Source: Methanohalophilus halophilus | GTDB lineage: Archaea > Halobacteriota > Methanosarcinia > Methanosarcinales > Methanosarcinaceae | Assembly: GCF_001889405.1 (NCBI RefSeq) | Contig: NZ_CP017921.1 | Coordinates: 1,874,057 to 1,938,056, forward strand | Length of the DNA stretch: 64,000 bases | Direction: 5' to 3' | Part shown: one piece after another, positions 28,271 through 36,131 of the stretch | Numbering within the stretch: the stretch's first letter is position 1 | Layout of the letters: the number at the start of each line of letters is the position of its first letter | Program-made: the position numbers and the translations under genes | Notes under the pieces: model-generated | The model's database searches: none | Seen by the model: only the letters and a program-made list of their open reading frames with translations | What the model was told of the DNA's origin: nothing

Positions 28271-28669
28271 ATGAAATCTGGAAACGAGGACAAGGTTATG
28301 GCTGAGGAAAAAAAAGAAGGGCAATCCCAAAAAAAGAATATGAAAATCAAGTTGCATAAACCAGAGCATTTCAATCAGGTCTACGCCATCGGGGCAATGG
28401 GTGGCCACAGTCCCTATGATTTCAGGATATGTTTTTATAATGATACCCCTCGAGGAGTATCAAATGACAATGAACAGGTAATCGAGCGTAACCTCGAATC
28501 AGAAGTAATCCTGTCACCTCTGGCCGCACTGGAACTCTCCAGATGGCTCGACCAACACATCAGGGAATATGAAGCTGCTTTTGGCCCGATTTCCAGAAAG
28601 AGTGCGCAGAATACTTCTACTAAAAAACCGGTAGATGATGACAGTTCACATCTGCAGGGGTATATCTGA
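28271..28669 (+). CDS. DUF3467-like protein
   Basis: A 132-residue protein with a charged N-terminus (1-35) and a compact core containing Ala-Ile-Gly-Ala-Met-Gly-Gly-His-Ser-Pro-Tyr-Asp-Phe-Arg and Leu-Ser-Pro-Leu-Ala-Ala-Leu-Glu-Leu-Ser-Arg-Trp-Leu. This resembles the DUF3467 family, of unknown function. A second start at 28298 (Met-Ala-Glu-Glu) has a better-spaced GAGG and may be the real one. It follows the helicase by 29 bases. Confidence 0.65.
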   Translation: MKSGNEDKVMAEEKKEGQSQKKNMKIKLHKPEHFNQVYAIGAMGGHSPYDFRICFYNDTPRGVSNDNEQVIERNLESEVILSPLAALELSRWLDQHIREYEAAFGPISRKSAQNTSTKKPVDDDSSHLQGYI

Positions 28670-28798
28670 ACAGGGAGCAAATATATTTAAACCTGCAGGA
28701 TTATGATCGTTAGGCATAAATAGGGGAGACTACAGTTTATATTCGCGTATTTTAACTTAATCTATATTTAAAAATGATATTTGTGTGAGGATTTTATT

Positions 28799-29026
28799 TT
28801 GTTCCCGAATAAGAAGGTACAGAAACTTGTTGGATCCAGAATTCAGGTTGAAATGAAAGGTGACCACAGTTTACTTGATGGTATTCTGAAAAGCGCCGAT
28901 GATTATATGAATCTCCATCTGGAGGACACCTTTGAGATGGTTGAAGAGGAGCGTCAGCGTTCATTGGGCTCTGTAGTATTGAGAGGAAACAACATTATCT
29001 TAATAGTACCGGCTGAAAAACAATAA
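28799..29026 (+). CDS. Sm-like (LSm) RNA-binding protein
   Basis: A 75-residue archaeal Sm-like protein. The Sm1 motif spans about residues 6-45 (Val-Gly-Ser-Arg-Ile-Gln-Val-Glu-Met-Lys-Gly, then Met-Asn-Leu-His-Leu-Glu-Asp) and the Sm2 motif is Val-Leu-Arg-Gly-Asn-Asn-Ile (about 59-65). It forms heptameric rings that bind U-rich RNA and takes part in tRNA and small RNA metabolism. I place the start at TTG 28799, with GAGG eight bases upstream; a TTG at 28781 is possible. It is followed closely by a regulator gene. Confidence 0.88.
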   Translation: MFPNKKVQKLVGSRIQVEMKGDHSLLDGILKSADDYMNLHLEDTFEMVEEERQRSLGSVVLRGNNIILIVPAEKQ

Positions 29027-29040
29027 TTAGCGGGTTATTC

Positions 29041-29385
29041 ATGGGAATTGAAGAAGAGGCATTAAGTCTAATTCGCAAACATCCAGAGGGTGTTTATCAG
29101 AATGAGCTATGGAAGGATCTCGACATTGATAGTCGTAAGTGCTCCCGTCTGATTTCCCGCATGATGAAAGAAGGAAAGATCATCAGGGAACCAGCTGTAG
29201 CCAACGGGTCACGCACCTATCTTATTAAAGCGACAACACCGGATGAGAAAACCTATGAACTCATGCTTGCAGCAGGCATGTTCTCTCCGTGCACAGGTTG
29301 CAGGCTTGCGTGCCACCCCGAACATTGCGAATCTCTTACTGAATGGATATTAAGGCTTATTAAAGAAAAACAAAATCAGGCCTGA
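29041..29385 (+). CDS. Winged-helix regulator with C-terminal cysteine cluster
   Basis: A 114-residue protein. Residues 1-60 form a MarR/Lrp-like winged helix (Glu-Glu-Glu-Ala-Leu-Ser-Leu-Ile-Arg-Lys, then the recognition helix Ser-Arg-Lys-Cys-Ser-Arg-Leu-Ile-Ser-Arg-Met). The C-terminal part has Cys-Thr-Gly-Cys-Arg-Leu-Ala-Cys-His-Pro-Glu-His-Cys (about 82-94), four cysteines placed as for a metal ion or Fe-S cluster. A metal- or redox-sensing transcription factor is inferred. It starts 14 bases after the LSm gene. Confidence 0.72.
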   Translation: MGIEEEALSLIRKHPEGVYQNELWKDLDIDSRKCSRLISRMMKEGKIIREPAVANGSRTYLIKATTPDEKTYELMLAAGMFSPCTGCRLACHPEHCESLTEWILRLIKEKQNQA

Positions 29386-29444
29386 CAAAAACTATATATA
29401 CTAGTAACGTATAGTAGGGTCGCTTTTAGATAGCGGCCAACTGT

Positions 29445-29519
29445 GCTCCGATAGTGTAGTCCGGCCAATCATTCCGGCCTTTCGAGCCGAAGACTCGGGT
29501 TCGAATCCCGATCGGAGCA
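29445..29519 (+). tRNA. tRNA-Glu (UUC)
   Basis: A 75-base cloverleaf: acceptor GCTCCGA/TCGGAGC with discriminator A, T arm TCGGG-TTCGAAT-CCCGA, anticodon loop CTTTCGA giving anticodon TTC (Glu). The outermost pair of the anticodon stem (27-43) appears as C-A, a mismatch. CCA is not encoded. Upstream is a TATA-like TATATA near 29395 and a GGTCGC/GCGGCC hairpin; downstream is a T-run (CTTTTTTA) typical of archaeal termination. Confidence 0.95.
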
Positions 29520-29912
29520 CTCAAACTTTTTTATAAGAGTTTTATATAAAGTTATAGATTTGACACTCTACCTATGCAAGAAAGGCTACAATAATATAAT
29601 TTAATATTATTAAAAAAACTTCTTATATGTCGCATATGTAACTACGAACTAATGCAAGATAGTCCATATGTGCAAAAATGGCCTATTCCCTTGAATCCTA
29701 CTTTTTGACCCATTTTTACCAAAACTGAAAGTTTCGCAAAAAATCAACAACCATATGTGATGAATTCCAACATCTACCCAAACTCCTTCATTCCTATCAA
29801 GGGCATTCATGGTTTTTATAAGAGAAACTACAACTTATACTGGGGATACATATGCCATCCATTCTGGCATAAAGCATCATTGTTCCATCAGCTAAACGAG
29901 AGGGGTTGAACA
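29520..29912. other. 393-base gap between tRNA-Glu and the first kinase gene
   Basis: AT-rich, with no convincing reading frame. It contains the tRNA terminator T-run, two copies of CCATATGTG (29664-29672 and 29751-29759) and further CATATG words, and presumably the promoter of the kinase operon. Confidence 0.6.
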
Positions 29913-30857
29913 GTGGCATCAGAAAGGTATGTAGGAACACTTAATCCGGGCAATATTTTCAGGGACTGGCTGGTCCATGTAGCCGGAGATAGAATTCAGA
30001 ATTCGGATTGCCTGGTGGATGTATTCAAAATGGAGCCTGCCTCCCACACAATTTGCAGATGTAACTTTAAAGATGAAGGATTCAGCTTAGTATGTAAATT
30101 CTTTGCAGAACCTACAGGGAATATAACCCAGTACGATCCATACATGGCAATGCTATATGAATATGAGAATCTCAAAAAAGTTGACAATTTTATCAATGTA
30201 ACAAGACCACTTGCAGTAAACAGCGATTTCAATTGTGTTCTTGTAACGGAATACATCTGTGGAACACCGTTATCCTGGTATTTTGATCATGAAGAAGATC
30301 TTTATGGCCATCTCGAAGCGGTTGCCTGCTTGCTTCAGAAACTCCATCAAAACACCCGCACATATTATGAAAAGAAATATGAATTCGCAATGTTCCACAA
30401 AACACTGGATTACCTGAAGCTGCCTCTTCCTATAAGAGAAGAATATAATCGCCTGCTTGGAATCTGGTGGCATGGGCCCCTTCTTGACATTGACCACGGA
30501 TGCATAACCCATCATGACCCAAACCCGACAAACTACCTCTTTACAGAAGATAAAATCTATGCAATCGACTTTGAACTTTCATATCGTAATTCTAACTTTA
30601 TACATGATCTTGGCATCCTGTGTGCAGAAATCAAGAACCAATTTTCCTTAAAAGGTTCATACAGCAGGGCCGAGTCTTACATAGAACACTTTCTTAGAAA
30701 ATATAGCAGGGACGGAAATGAATTTCACAATATTACACATACCCTACCCTTTTACATGAGTTATGGATTTCTGAGGATCTCGAGGTTGAAATGGACCGAT
30801 GATCATCGCAACTATCTTCTAAAGGAGGCAATGGATTGTTTGAAAGCGGGAGAATAA
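29913..30857 (+). CDS. APH/choline kinase-fold phosphotransferase, copy 1
   Basis: A 314-residue protein kinase-like small-molecule phosphotransferase. The catalytic loop is His-His-Asp-Pro-Asn-Pro-Thr-Asn-Tyr (about residues 199-207, the HxDxxxxN Brenner motif) and the metal-binding motif is Ala-Ile-Asp-Phe-Glu (about 218-222). It starts with GTG preceded by GAGAGGGG. It is clearly paralogous to the gene at 32390 along its full length. The substrate is unknown; the surrounding glycogen and sugar-nucleotide genes make a sugar or sugar alcohol plausible. A HAD phosphatase gene overlaps its end. Confidence 0.8.
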   Translation: MASERYVGTLNPGNIFRDWLVHVAGDRIQNSDCLVDVFKMEPASHTICRCNFKDEGFSLVCKFFAEPTGNITQYDPYMAMLYEYENLKKVDNFINVTRPLAVNSDFNCVLVTEYICGTPLSWYFDHEEDLYGHLEAVACLLQKLHQNTRTYYEKKYEFAMFHKTLDYLKLPLPIREEYNRLLGIWWHGPLLDIDHGCITHHDPNPTNYLFTEDKIYAIDFELSYRNSNFIHDLGILCAEIKNQFSLKGSYSRAESYIEHFLRKYSRDGNEFHNITHTLPFYMSYGFLRISRLKWTDDHRNYLLKEAMDCLKAGE

Positions 30858-31504
30858 AGGGATTGATCTTTGATTGTTACAAAACCCTGATAGATATCGA
30901 CACTGATGAAGATGATGAAAGAACTTATGAGATGCTAAGTGTCTGGCTAAGATACAATGGGGTAAAAATCAAACCTGAAGTATTGAGGGATGAATACAAA
31001 AAAAGGATTCTTGAAAAAATGGATGTTTCGGGCGAGGAGTACCCAGAGGTGAAAGTAGAAGAGATATTTTCCGATATATGCTATGACTACAAACTCTGGA
31101 CAATTGATGAGGAAATGGTTGGGATTGCAGCAGCACGCGTTTTCAGGGCATCTTCCATCAGGAGGTTTGAAGTATATCCCGAAAGTGTCAAGTTACTTGA
31201 AATGTGTACCCACATATCTAAAAAATGCATAATATCCAATGGGCAGAGGGTTTTTTCAGAAATTGAACTTCGCTATCTTGGCCTTTATGATGAATTTGAT
31301 TTTGTGATGTTCTCATCAGATTTTGGATACAAGAAACCCGATAAACGCCTTTTCATGACAGCCCTCAACAAGTTTGGACTTGAGCCGGGAGAAGTGTTAT
31401 CCATAGGAGATACTTTTGAGAACGATATAATCCCGCCCAGAGAAATCGGGATGGAGGCTTTGGAAATAGAAGAAGCCTGGAAATTCTGTGACATATTTAC
31501 TTGA
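30836..31504 (+). CDS. HAD-family hydrolase, copy 1
   Basis: A 222-residue haloacid dehalogenase-fold phosphatase. Motif I is Phe-Asp-Cys-Tyr-Lys-Thr-Leu, where the second acidic residue of typical phosphatases is Tyr, as in the haloacid dehalogenase-like branch. Motif II is Ser-Asn-Gly, motif III lysine is in Gly-Tyr-Lys-Lys-Pro-Asp, and motif IV is Ile-Gly-Asp-Thr-Phe-Glu-Asn-Asp. It starts with TTG behind GGAGG and overlaps the kinase by 22 bases. It is paralogous to 35294-35950. Kinase and phosphatase may act on the same pathway. Confidence 0.82.
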   Translation: MFESGRIKGLIFDCYKTLIDIDTDEDDERTYEMLSVWLRYNGVKIKPEVLRDEYKKRILEKMDVSGEEYPEVKVEEIFSDICYDYKLWTIDEEMVGIAAARVFRASSIRRFEVYPESVKLLEMCTHISKKCIISNGQRVFSEIELRYLGLYDEFDFVMFSSDFGYKKPDKRLFMTALNKFGLEPGEVLSIGDTFENDIIPPREIGMEALEIEEAWKFCDIFT

Positions 31505-31577
31505 AAACCCGGAATACTATAGGAGTTTGGCTATTTGAATTATATTGAAAAACTAGAAAATAAAAGGAGGATATAAG

Positions 31578-31991
31578 ATGGATATCTACAGGAGAAGAAG
31601 GGGAGCTGCAATTGTAGATACAAATGGGGGTATAATAGTTGTTTCACGTGGAGGAGAATGGTTTACACTCCCGGGAGGAAAAGCCAAGAATCGTGAATCA
31701 AGGTCTCAGGCAGCAATGCGGGAACTGAAAGAAGAAACTGATCTTAATGCGCATGATGCCAAATTTCTTTTCAAGCATCTGGGAGGCGTGCATAAATCTG
31801 GTAAAGGCTACTATTTCCAAAACCACAATAAAGTCTTTCTTGTAGAAGCAAAAGGAAAGCCAAGACCAAAAAATGAAATCAACTATGTTGATTACTACAC
31901 TCCGGATTCCGATGTTCAGATATCTTCGACAACACAGGGCATGCTGAAGAAATATTATGAATTCAAGAGATCAAAATGGGATACTCACTGA
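31578..31991 (+). CDS. NUDIX hydrolase
   Basis: A 137-residue NUDIX protein. The NUDIX box runs from Gly-Gly-Lys-Ala-Lys-Asn-Arg-Glu-Ser through Ala-Met-Arg-Glu-Leu-Lys-Glu-Glu-Thr (about residues 34-53), with the Arg-Glu-Leu-x-Glu-Glu core intact, so it should be active. Such enzymes hydrolyse nucleoside diphosphates linked to another moiety; in this cluster an NDP-sugar is a reasonable guess. AGGAGG lies ahead of the ATG. Confidence 0.88.
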   Translation: MDIYRRRRGAAIVDTNGGIIVVSRGGEWFTLPGGKAKNRESRSQAAMRELKEETDLNAHDAKFLFKHLGGVHKSGKGYYFQNHNKVFLVEAKGKPRPKNEINYVDYYTPDSDVQISSTTQGMLKKYYEFKRSKWDTH

Positions 31992-32076
31992 AAATAATTG
32001 AAAACATCTAAATAAGTATTTCTTAGGACAATCTTTATGTTGGTCTATGAAGTGTAAAGGATTGGGGGGGTATAAA

Positions 32077-32331
32077 ATGGTAACATTATTAGGACATGGT
32101 CTGACGAGCAGTGTAAGATATATGCTGGAATCTATGCCAGAGGGTTTTTCCCTAGCCATGAGGGTCTACATGTTGACTCATGAAAGTAATCTGCTTTTTC
32201 ACGGTGTAACAAATTGTGACCAATCACCGGATGGTTATTGGCTGGCGGTTGCCTACTATCAGGATGGGAAACAAGAAGTCCACGTTTTCAGACAGGAAGA
32301 CATCGGGGACATAAGAGTATTTTATGAATGA
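32077..32331 (+). CDS. Small protein, 84 aa, unknown
   Basis: An 84-residue protein lying between the NUDIX gene and the second kinase. The start at 32077 is preferred because GGGGGG lies eight bases upstream. The sequence is compact, with an aromatic C-terminal half (Tyr-Trp-Leu-Ala-Val-Ala-Tyr-Tyr). No membrane segment or metal motif is visible. I do not recognise a family. Confidence 0.6.
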   Translation: MVTLLGHGLTSSVRYMLESMPEGFSLAMRVYMLTHESNLLFHGVTNCDQSPDGYWLAVAYYQDGKQEVHVFRQEDIGDIRVFYE

Positions 32332-32389
32332 ACGCAAGGTAATTACTTTTTTATTTTAATCATTTTGTTTTTGCTTGCAGGTATGTTTG

Positions 32390-33343
32390 ATGTCAGGAAC
32401 ATATGTGAAAAAATTGAAACCCGGTGACCCTTTCAGGGACTGGCTTGTCTACATGCTCAAAGACAGGATTCAGAATAAAAAATGTGTAGTTCGTGTTTTC
32501 CAGTTTTCAGGATCCCACATGGTCCGCAGGTATGAGTTTGAAGGAGAAGGTTTCAGTGTAATGGCCAAGTTTTTTAACAGGCCAATGGGACTAATCAAGA
32601 AATATGATCCAGATAAGGCAATGGTCAATGAATACAAGAAACTCAAAAGAATCAAGCATATAATAGATATATCACGACCTATTGCCATAAACAGGAATTT
32701 TGATTGTGTACTTGTCACAGAATATGTTTCCGGCAGACCGTTATACTGGTACTTCCATCACGAAAATCATCTCTATGACAGCCTGACAGCTGTAGCCCAT
32801 CTTTTAAGAAAACTGCATGATAATACAAAGACCTATTATGATAGAGAAAGAGAATTCAGGATGCTCAAAAAAAACCTGGATCATCTGGGGCTTGACCGTT
32901 CTACAAGAAAAAGGTATAAAAAACTGCTTGACAGTTGGTGGGATTCTCCGTTCCTTGATTTTGGATATGGCTGCATGATCCATCATGATGCAACTCCGGC
33001 AAATTACCTTATTCACAGGGGAAGGAGTTATGCCATAGATTTCGAGCTCTCGGTTCGTCATGGTAATCCCGTACATGACCTTGGCATCCTTTCTGCCGAA
33101 CTCAAGAATTATTTTGCATTAAAGGGGAACGACCAACAAGCTGAACCCTATATAGGCCACTTTTTATGGAATTACAGTAAAAATAAGAAAGAATTTGACC
33201 AAATCACACGCATACTTCCCTTTTACATGAGCTATGGATTGTTGAGGATCGCAAGAGGAAATATGCATCATGGCCACAAGGATTATCTCTTAAAAGAAGC
33301 CGAAAGTTGCCTTTTGACTATTAAGAGACACTCCTGTAACTAA
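32390..33343 (+). CDS. APH/choline kinase-fold phosphotransferase, copy 2
   Basis: About 317 residues, the paralog of 29913-30857. It keeps the Brenner motif His-His-Asp-Ala-Thr-Pro-Ala-Asn-Tyr (about 204-212) and the metal-binding Ile-Asp-Phe-Glu. Both copies share the N-terminal Phe-Arg-Asp-Trp-Leu-Val and the C-terminal Leu-Pro-Phe-Tyr-Met-Ser-Tyr-Gly. The start at 32390 (Met-Ser-Gly-Thr-Tyr) aligns with the other copy and has AGGT upstream. Unlike copy 1, no HAD gene overlaps it; the second HAD gene is 2 kb away. Confidence 0.8.
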   Translation: MSGTYVKKLKPGDPFRDWLVYMLKDRIQNKKCVVRVFQFSGSHMVRRYEFEGEGFSVMAKFFNRPMGLIKKYDPDKAMVNEYKKLKRIKHIIDISRPIAINRNFDCVLVTEYVSGRPLYWYFHHENHLYDSLTAVAHLLRKLHDNTKTYYDREREFRMLKKNLDHLGLDRSTRKRYKKLLDSWWDSPFLDFGYGCMIHHDATPANYLIHRGRSYAIDFELSVRHGNPVHDLGILSAELKNYFALKGNDQQAEPYIGHFLWNYSKNKKEFDQITRILPFYMSYGLLRIARGNMHHGHKDYLLKEAESCLLTIKRHSCN

Positions 33344-33416
33344 TTGATATAATCCCGCCATGTAACTTATAAAGTATTATGGGATTATTCGATAGAATTA
33401 GATTTTGTAAATCCGA

Positions 33417-33632
33417 TTACCTGAGACTTATGGACCATTTGTTTATACTTTTATGTATACTGATCTTATTTTCCCTTGCAAGCCACCCTAATGCCATCAT
33501 GTATGTATTGTTATCGTAGCCGTTCTCCAGAAGATGGTTCTTCAGGTGAGTCATATTGCAGTCTCCCTTCTTAAGCTCATGATAAACAACTCCTGCAGCT
33601 TGTCCTATTTTAGTTCTTCTCTCTTCAGCCAC
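33417..33632 (-). CDS. Winged-helix protein, DUF2582-like
   Basis: A 71-residue single-domain winged-helix protein resembling PF10771 (DUF2582). It has Ile-Gly-Gln-Ala-Ala-Gly-x-Val-Tyr-His and a short wing ending in Trp-Ser-Ile-Ser-Leu-Arg. It starts with GTG behind GGGGGGGAG, 24 bases downstream of the GT4 gene on the same strand, so the two are probably co-transcribed. It may regulate the cluster (inference). Confidence 0.75.
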   Translation of the reverse strand: MAEERRTKIGQAAGVVYHELKKGDCNMTHLKNHLLENGYDNNTYMMALGWLARENKISIHKSINKWSISLR

Positions 33633-33656
33633 ACTCTCCCCCCCTTATGGTTAAAC

Positions 33657-34832
33657 TTAGATTTCCATCGCTCTCCTATAAGTATCAAGAGTATGCTTTG
33701 CAATATTATTCCAATTATACTTCGTCTTGGCCAATTTATTGCCATTGATTCCCATCTGTTTAGTATAAGGACCGTTGAGCCCATCCAGTGCATAATTAAT
33801 TCCCCATGCTACTGACCCTGAATGCCTATAACTGAGAATTCCATTAGAGAAGTTATCAATCAAATTTATGGCATCCGTAGCTACTACAGGCCTGCATGCA
33901 TCCCATGCCTCCAGTACAACTATACCAAAAGGCTCGTTGCGGCTGGGAACACATGCCATTTCGGCTGTATTCATCCAATCTGTCAATACATCTGTTGGGG
34001 CATAGCCTAGAAAATGACAAGAATCTTTTATCCCCATATCATATGCCATCCGCTCACAGTGTGTTCTCATATCACCTTCACCAATAAATACAAAATTAGT
34101 ATCTCTTTCATTGTCAAGTACATGGGGGATAGCATCAACAAGCATATCCGGACCCTTCTGGTAACTCATACGTCCTGTGAAGAGTACTACCGGTGAAGAA
34201 GGATCAATCCCATGTCTTGTTTTGACTTCATCAGGATCGACATCCTTTTCCATCTTTCCGGGATAGATACCGTTTGGCACTAAGGATATTTTATAATCAG
34301 GTACCTTGTAAAGATTTTGGATCTCTTTTTTGAACTGTTCCTGAGTAGCAATTACCTGCGAGGCTTCATACCCACCTTTCCATTCCCTGTGCGATATCTC
34401 ATCTGAACCCCGCCAATTGCCAGGGTAATTTCCATTCCTCCCCCATTCGGTGCTGTGATATGTGAGGACGAAGGGAGATTCATATTTTTTCTTAATCCTG
34501 CATAAAACATTGACTGGATGCCAGTCATGACCATGCAGGATGTCGAAATCACCATAATGATTCTTGAAAGATTTGAACCTGTCGTACATTGAATCACACA
34601 TACTGTTCATCTGGTGAACAATATCTCCGGAACTATCATGATCAACACGCTGGTAATGAACACCATTTATCTCATCATAATCCCTGTAACAGCCTTTACG
34701 CGTGAATACCTGCACTTCATGCCCCATTGAAGCAAGAGTTTCTGCAAGTTCTGTCACATGTGCCGCGATTCCTCCTACTTTTATGGAGTGAAGGCTCTCC
34801 CAGGCAAACATACCAATTCTTAAAGTTTCCAC
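33657..34832 (-). CDS. GT4-family glycosyltransferase, copy 1
   Basis: About 391 residues, GT-B fold family 4 glycosyltransferase related to archaeal glycogen/starch synthase-like proteins. The N-terminal acceptor domain begins with Gly-Met-Phe-Ala-Trp-Glu-Ser-Leu-His and the Gly-Gly-Ile-Ala loop. The C-terminal domain has Gly-Arg-Met-Ser-Tyr-Gln-Lys-Gly-Pro-Asp and the Glu-x7-Glu motif (Glu-Pro-Phe-Gly-Ile-Val-Val-Leu-Glu). I place the start at GTG 34832 behind AAAGGGAG, matching the layout of the paralog at 39016; an ATG at 34859 is also in frame. Confidence 0.85.
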   Translation of the reverse strand: METLRIGMFAWESLHSIKVGGIAAHVTELAETLASMGHEVQVFTRKGCYRDYDEINGVHYQRVDHDSSGDIVHQMNSMCDSMYDRFKSFKNHYGDFDILHGHDWHPVNVLCRIKKKYESPFVLTYHSTEWGRNGNYPGNWRGSDEISHREWKGGYEASQVIATQEQFKKEIQNLYKVPDYKISLVPNGIYPGKMEKDVDPDEVKTRHGIDPSSPVVLFTGRMSYQKGPDMLVDAIPHVLDNERDTNFVFIGEGDMRTHCERMAYDMGIKDSCHFLGYAPTDVLTDWMNTAEMACVPSRNEPFGIVVLEAWDACRPVVATDAINLIDNFSNGILSYRHSGSVAWGINYALDGLNGPYTKQMGINGNKLAKTKYNWNNIAKHTLDTYRRAMEI

Positions 34833-35293
34833 TATTCCCACTCCCTTTGTATTCCCCATTTTACCAATAAAGGTATTTTATGCGATATTGTATTAACAAC
34901 ATTATTAAAGCTTTTGAGAGAAAAAATCTAATTTTATTACAATCTATATATATTAAGACCTATAACAAATAATTGTATTGTATGCAAATATACTAATTGA
35001 GCCTTCCAGTTTAACATATTCAAAGATTCACTTTATGTTTGTGTCAATAAATCAATGAATATATAATTGCCAGATAATGTTTTCACATTTGGAAGGTTAC
35101 AGGCTAATTCTGTAAATATATTTCTTCTCTAAACAAATAATAAATTTCATTAAGTCCTCCCATCTCGCCATATTTCTCAAAACCACAAACCATCCAAATA
35201 TATAAACCTATGTATTTAATATATAATATGGCGACAATCTATATATGTATGTTTACCGTCTCAATCACTAAAAAGGTATGGTGATTATTGAAT
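34833..35293. other. Divergent intergenic region, about 460 bases
   Basis: Very AT-rich, without a convincing gene. It holds TATA-like sequences for both directions: TAATATATATAG near 34950 for the minus-strand GT4 gene and TAATATATAATATGG near 35220 for the plus-strand HAD gene. No clear inverted repeat was noticed. Confidence 0.6.
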
Positions 35294-35950
35294 ATGCTAC
35301 AAAATGGCGAGATAAGAGGATTGGTATTTGATTGCTATAAGACTTTAATTGACATAAAAACAAAGGAAGAAAGCCATAGTACAAATGAAGCGGTAAGTAA
35401 CTGGTTGCGTTACCAGGGAGTAAGTATTTCTGCACAGGATTTCCGGGATGAATATGTGGCCAAGGTCATGTACCGAATCAACCATTCGGAACACGAGCAC
35501 CCTGAAATAAGGGTAGAAGAGATTTTTTCAGAAATCTGCAGGGAAAATGCCATATGGGAAATCGATGACTATTGGCTTGGGATTGAAACCGCGAAAGTAT
35601 TCAGAAATGCGTCAGTAAGACGTATGAGAGCTTATCCTGAAAGTATCCGGTTACTTGAAAAATATAGGCATATGCCAAAATGTATTGTTTCCAATGGACA
35701 GAGAGTTTTCTCCGAACAGGAATTGAAATACCTCGGACTATTCGACCATTTTGATCATGTGATATTCTCTTCAGACTATGGATACAAAAAACCAGACACA
35801 CGTCTCTTCCATGAAGCACTTAATAGATTGGGATGTGCACCAGGGGAAGTCGTGTCCATAGGAGATACTCCAAGAAACGATATCCATGCACCTCAGAGCA
35901 TAGGAATGAAAGCCATTCATGTACATGATGCATGGAAACACCACAGTTAA
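35294..35950 (+). CDS. HAD-family hydrolase, copy 2
   Basis: About 218 residues, the paralog of 30836-31504. Motifs are Phe-Asp-Cys-Tyr-Lys-Thr-Leu (I, with Tyr at the second acidic position), Val-Ser-Asn-Gly (II), Gly-Tyr-Lys-Lys-Pro-Asp (III) and Ile-Gly-Asp-Thr-Pro-Arg-Asn-Asp (IV). The ATG at 35294 aligns exactly with the start of the other copy; a TTG at 35288 behind GGTGATTA is an alternative. The substrate is unknown. It opens the plus-strand run that continues to the debranching enzyme. Confidence 0.82.
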   Translation: MLQNGEIRGLVFDCYKTLIDIKTKEESHSTNEAVSNWLRYQGVSISAQDFRDEYVAKVMYRINHSEHEHPEIRVEEIFSEICRENAIWEIDDYWLGIETAKVFRNASVRRMRAYPESIRLLEKYRHMPKCIVSNGQRVFSEQELKYLGLFDHFDHVIFSSDYGYKKPDTRLFHEALNRLGCAPGEVVSIGDTPRNDIHAPQSIGMKAIHVHDAWKHHS

Positions 35951-36131
35951 AGACTCAGATAGTCGTCTTTCAGGGAAAACCGTCCTTTTTTAATCAGTGC
36001 TGATGATATCAAAACAGCACTCTTTTTTGAAGTATTCCCAAGCTCAAGACCTTGCCATAAAATTATGCCATCATATTACAGAAAAAATTTATTCAGAAAG
36101 ACTGATTATTATCAGAATGGGGTGTGGATGC

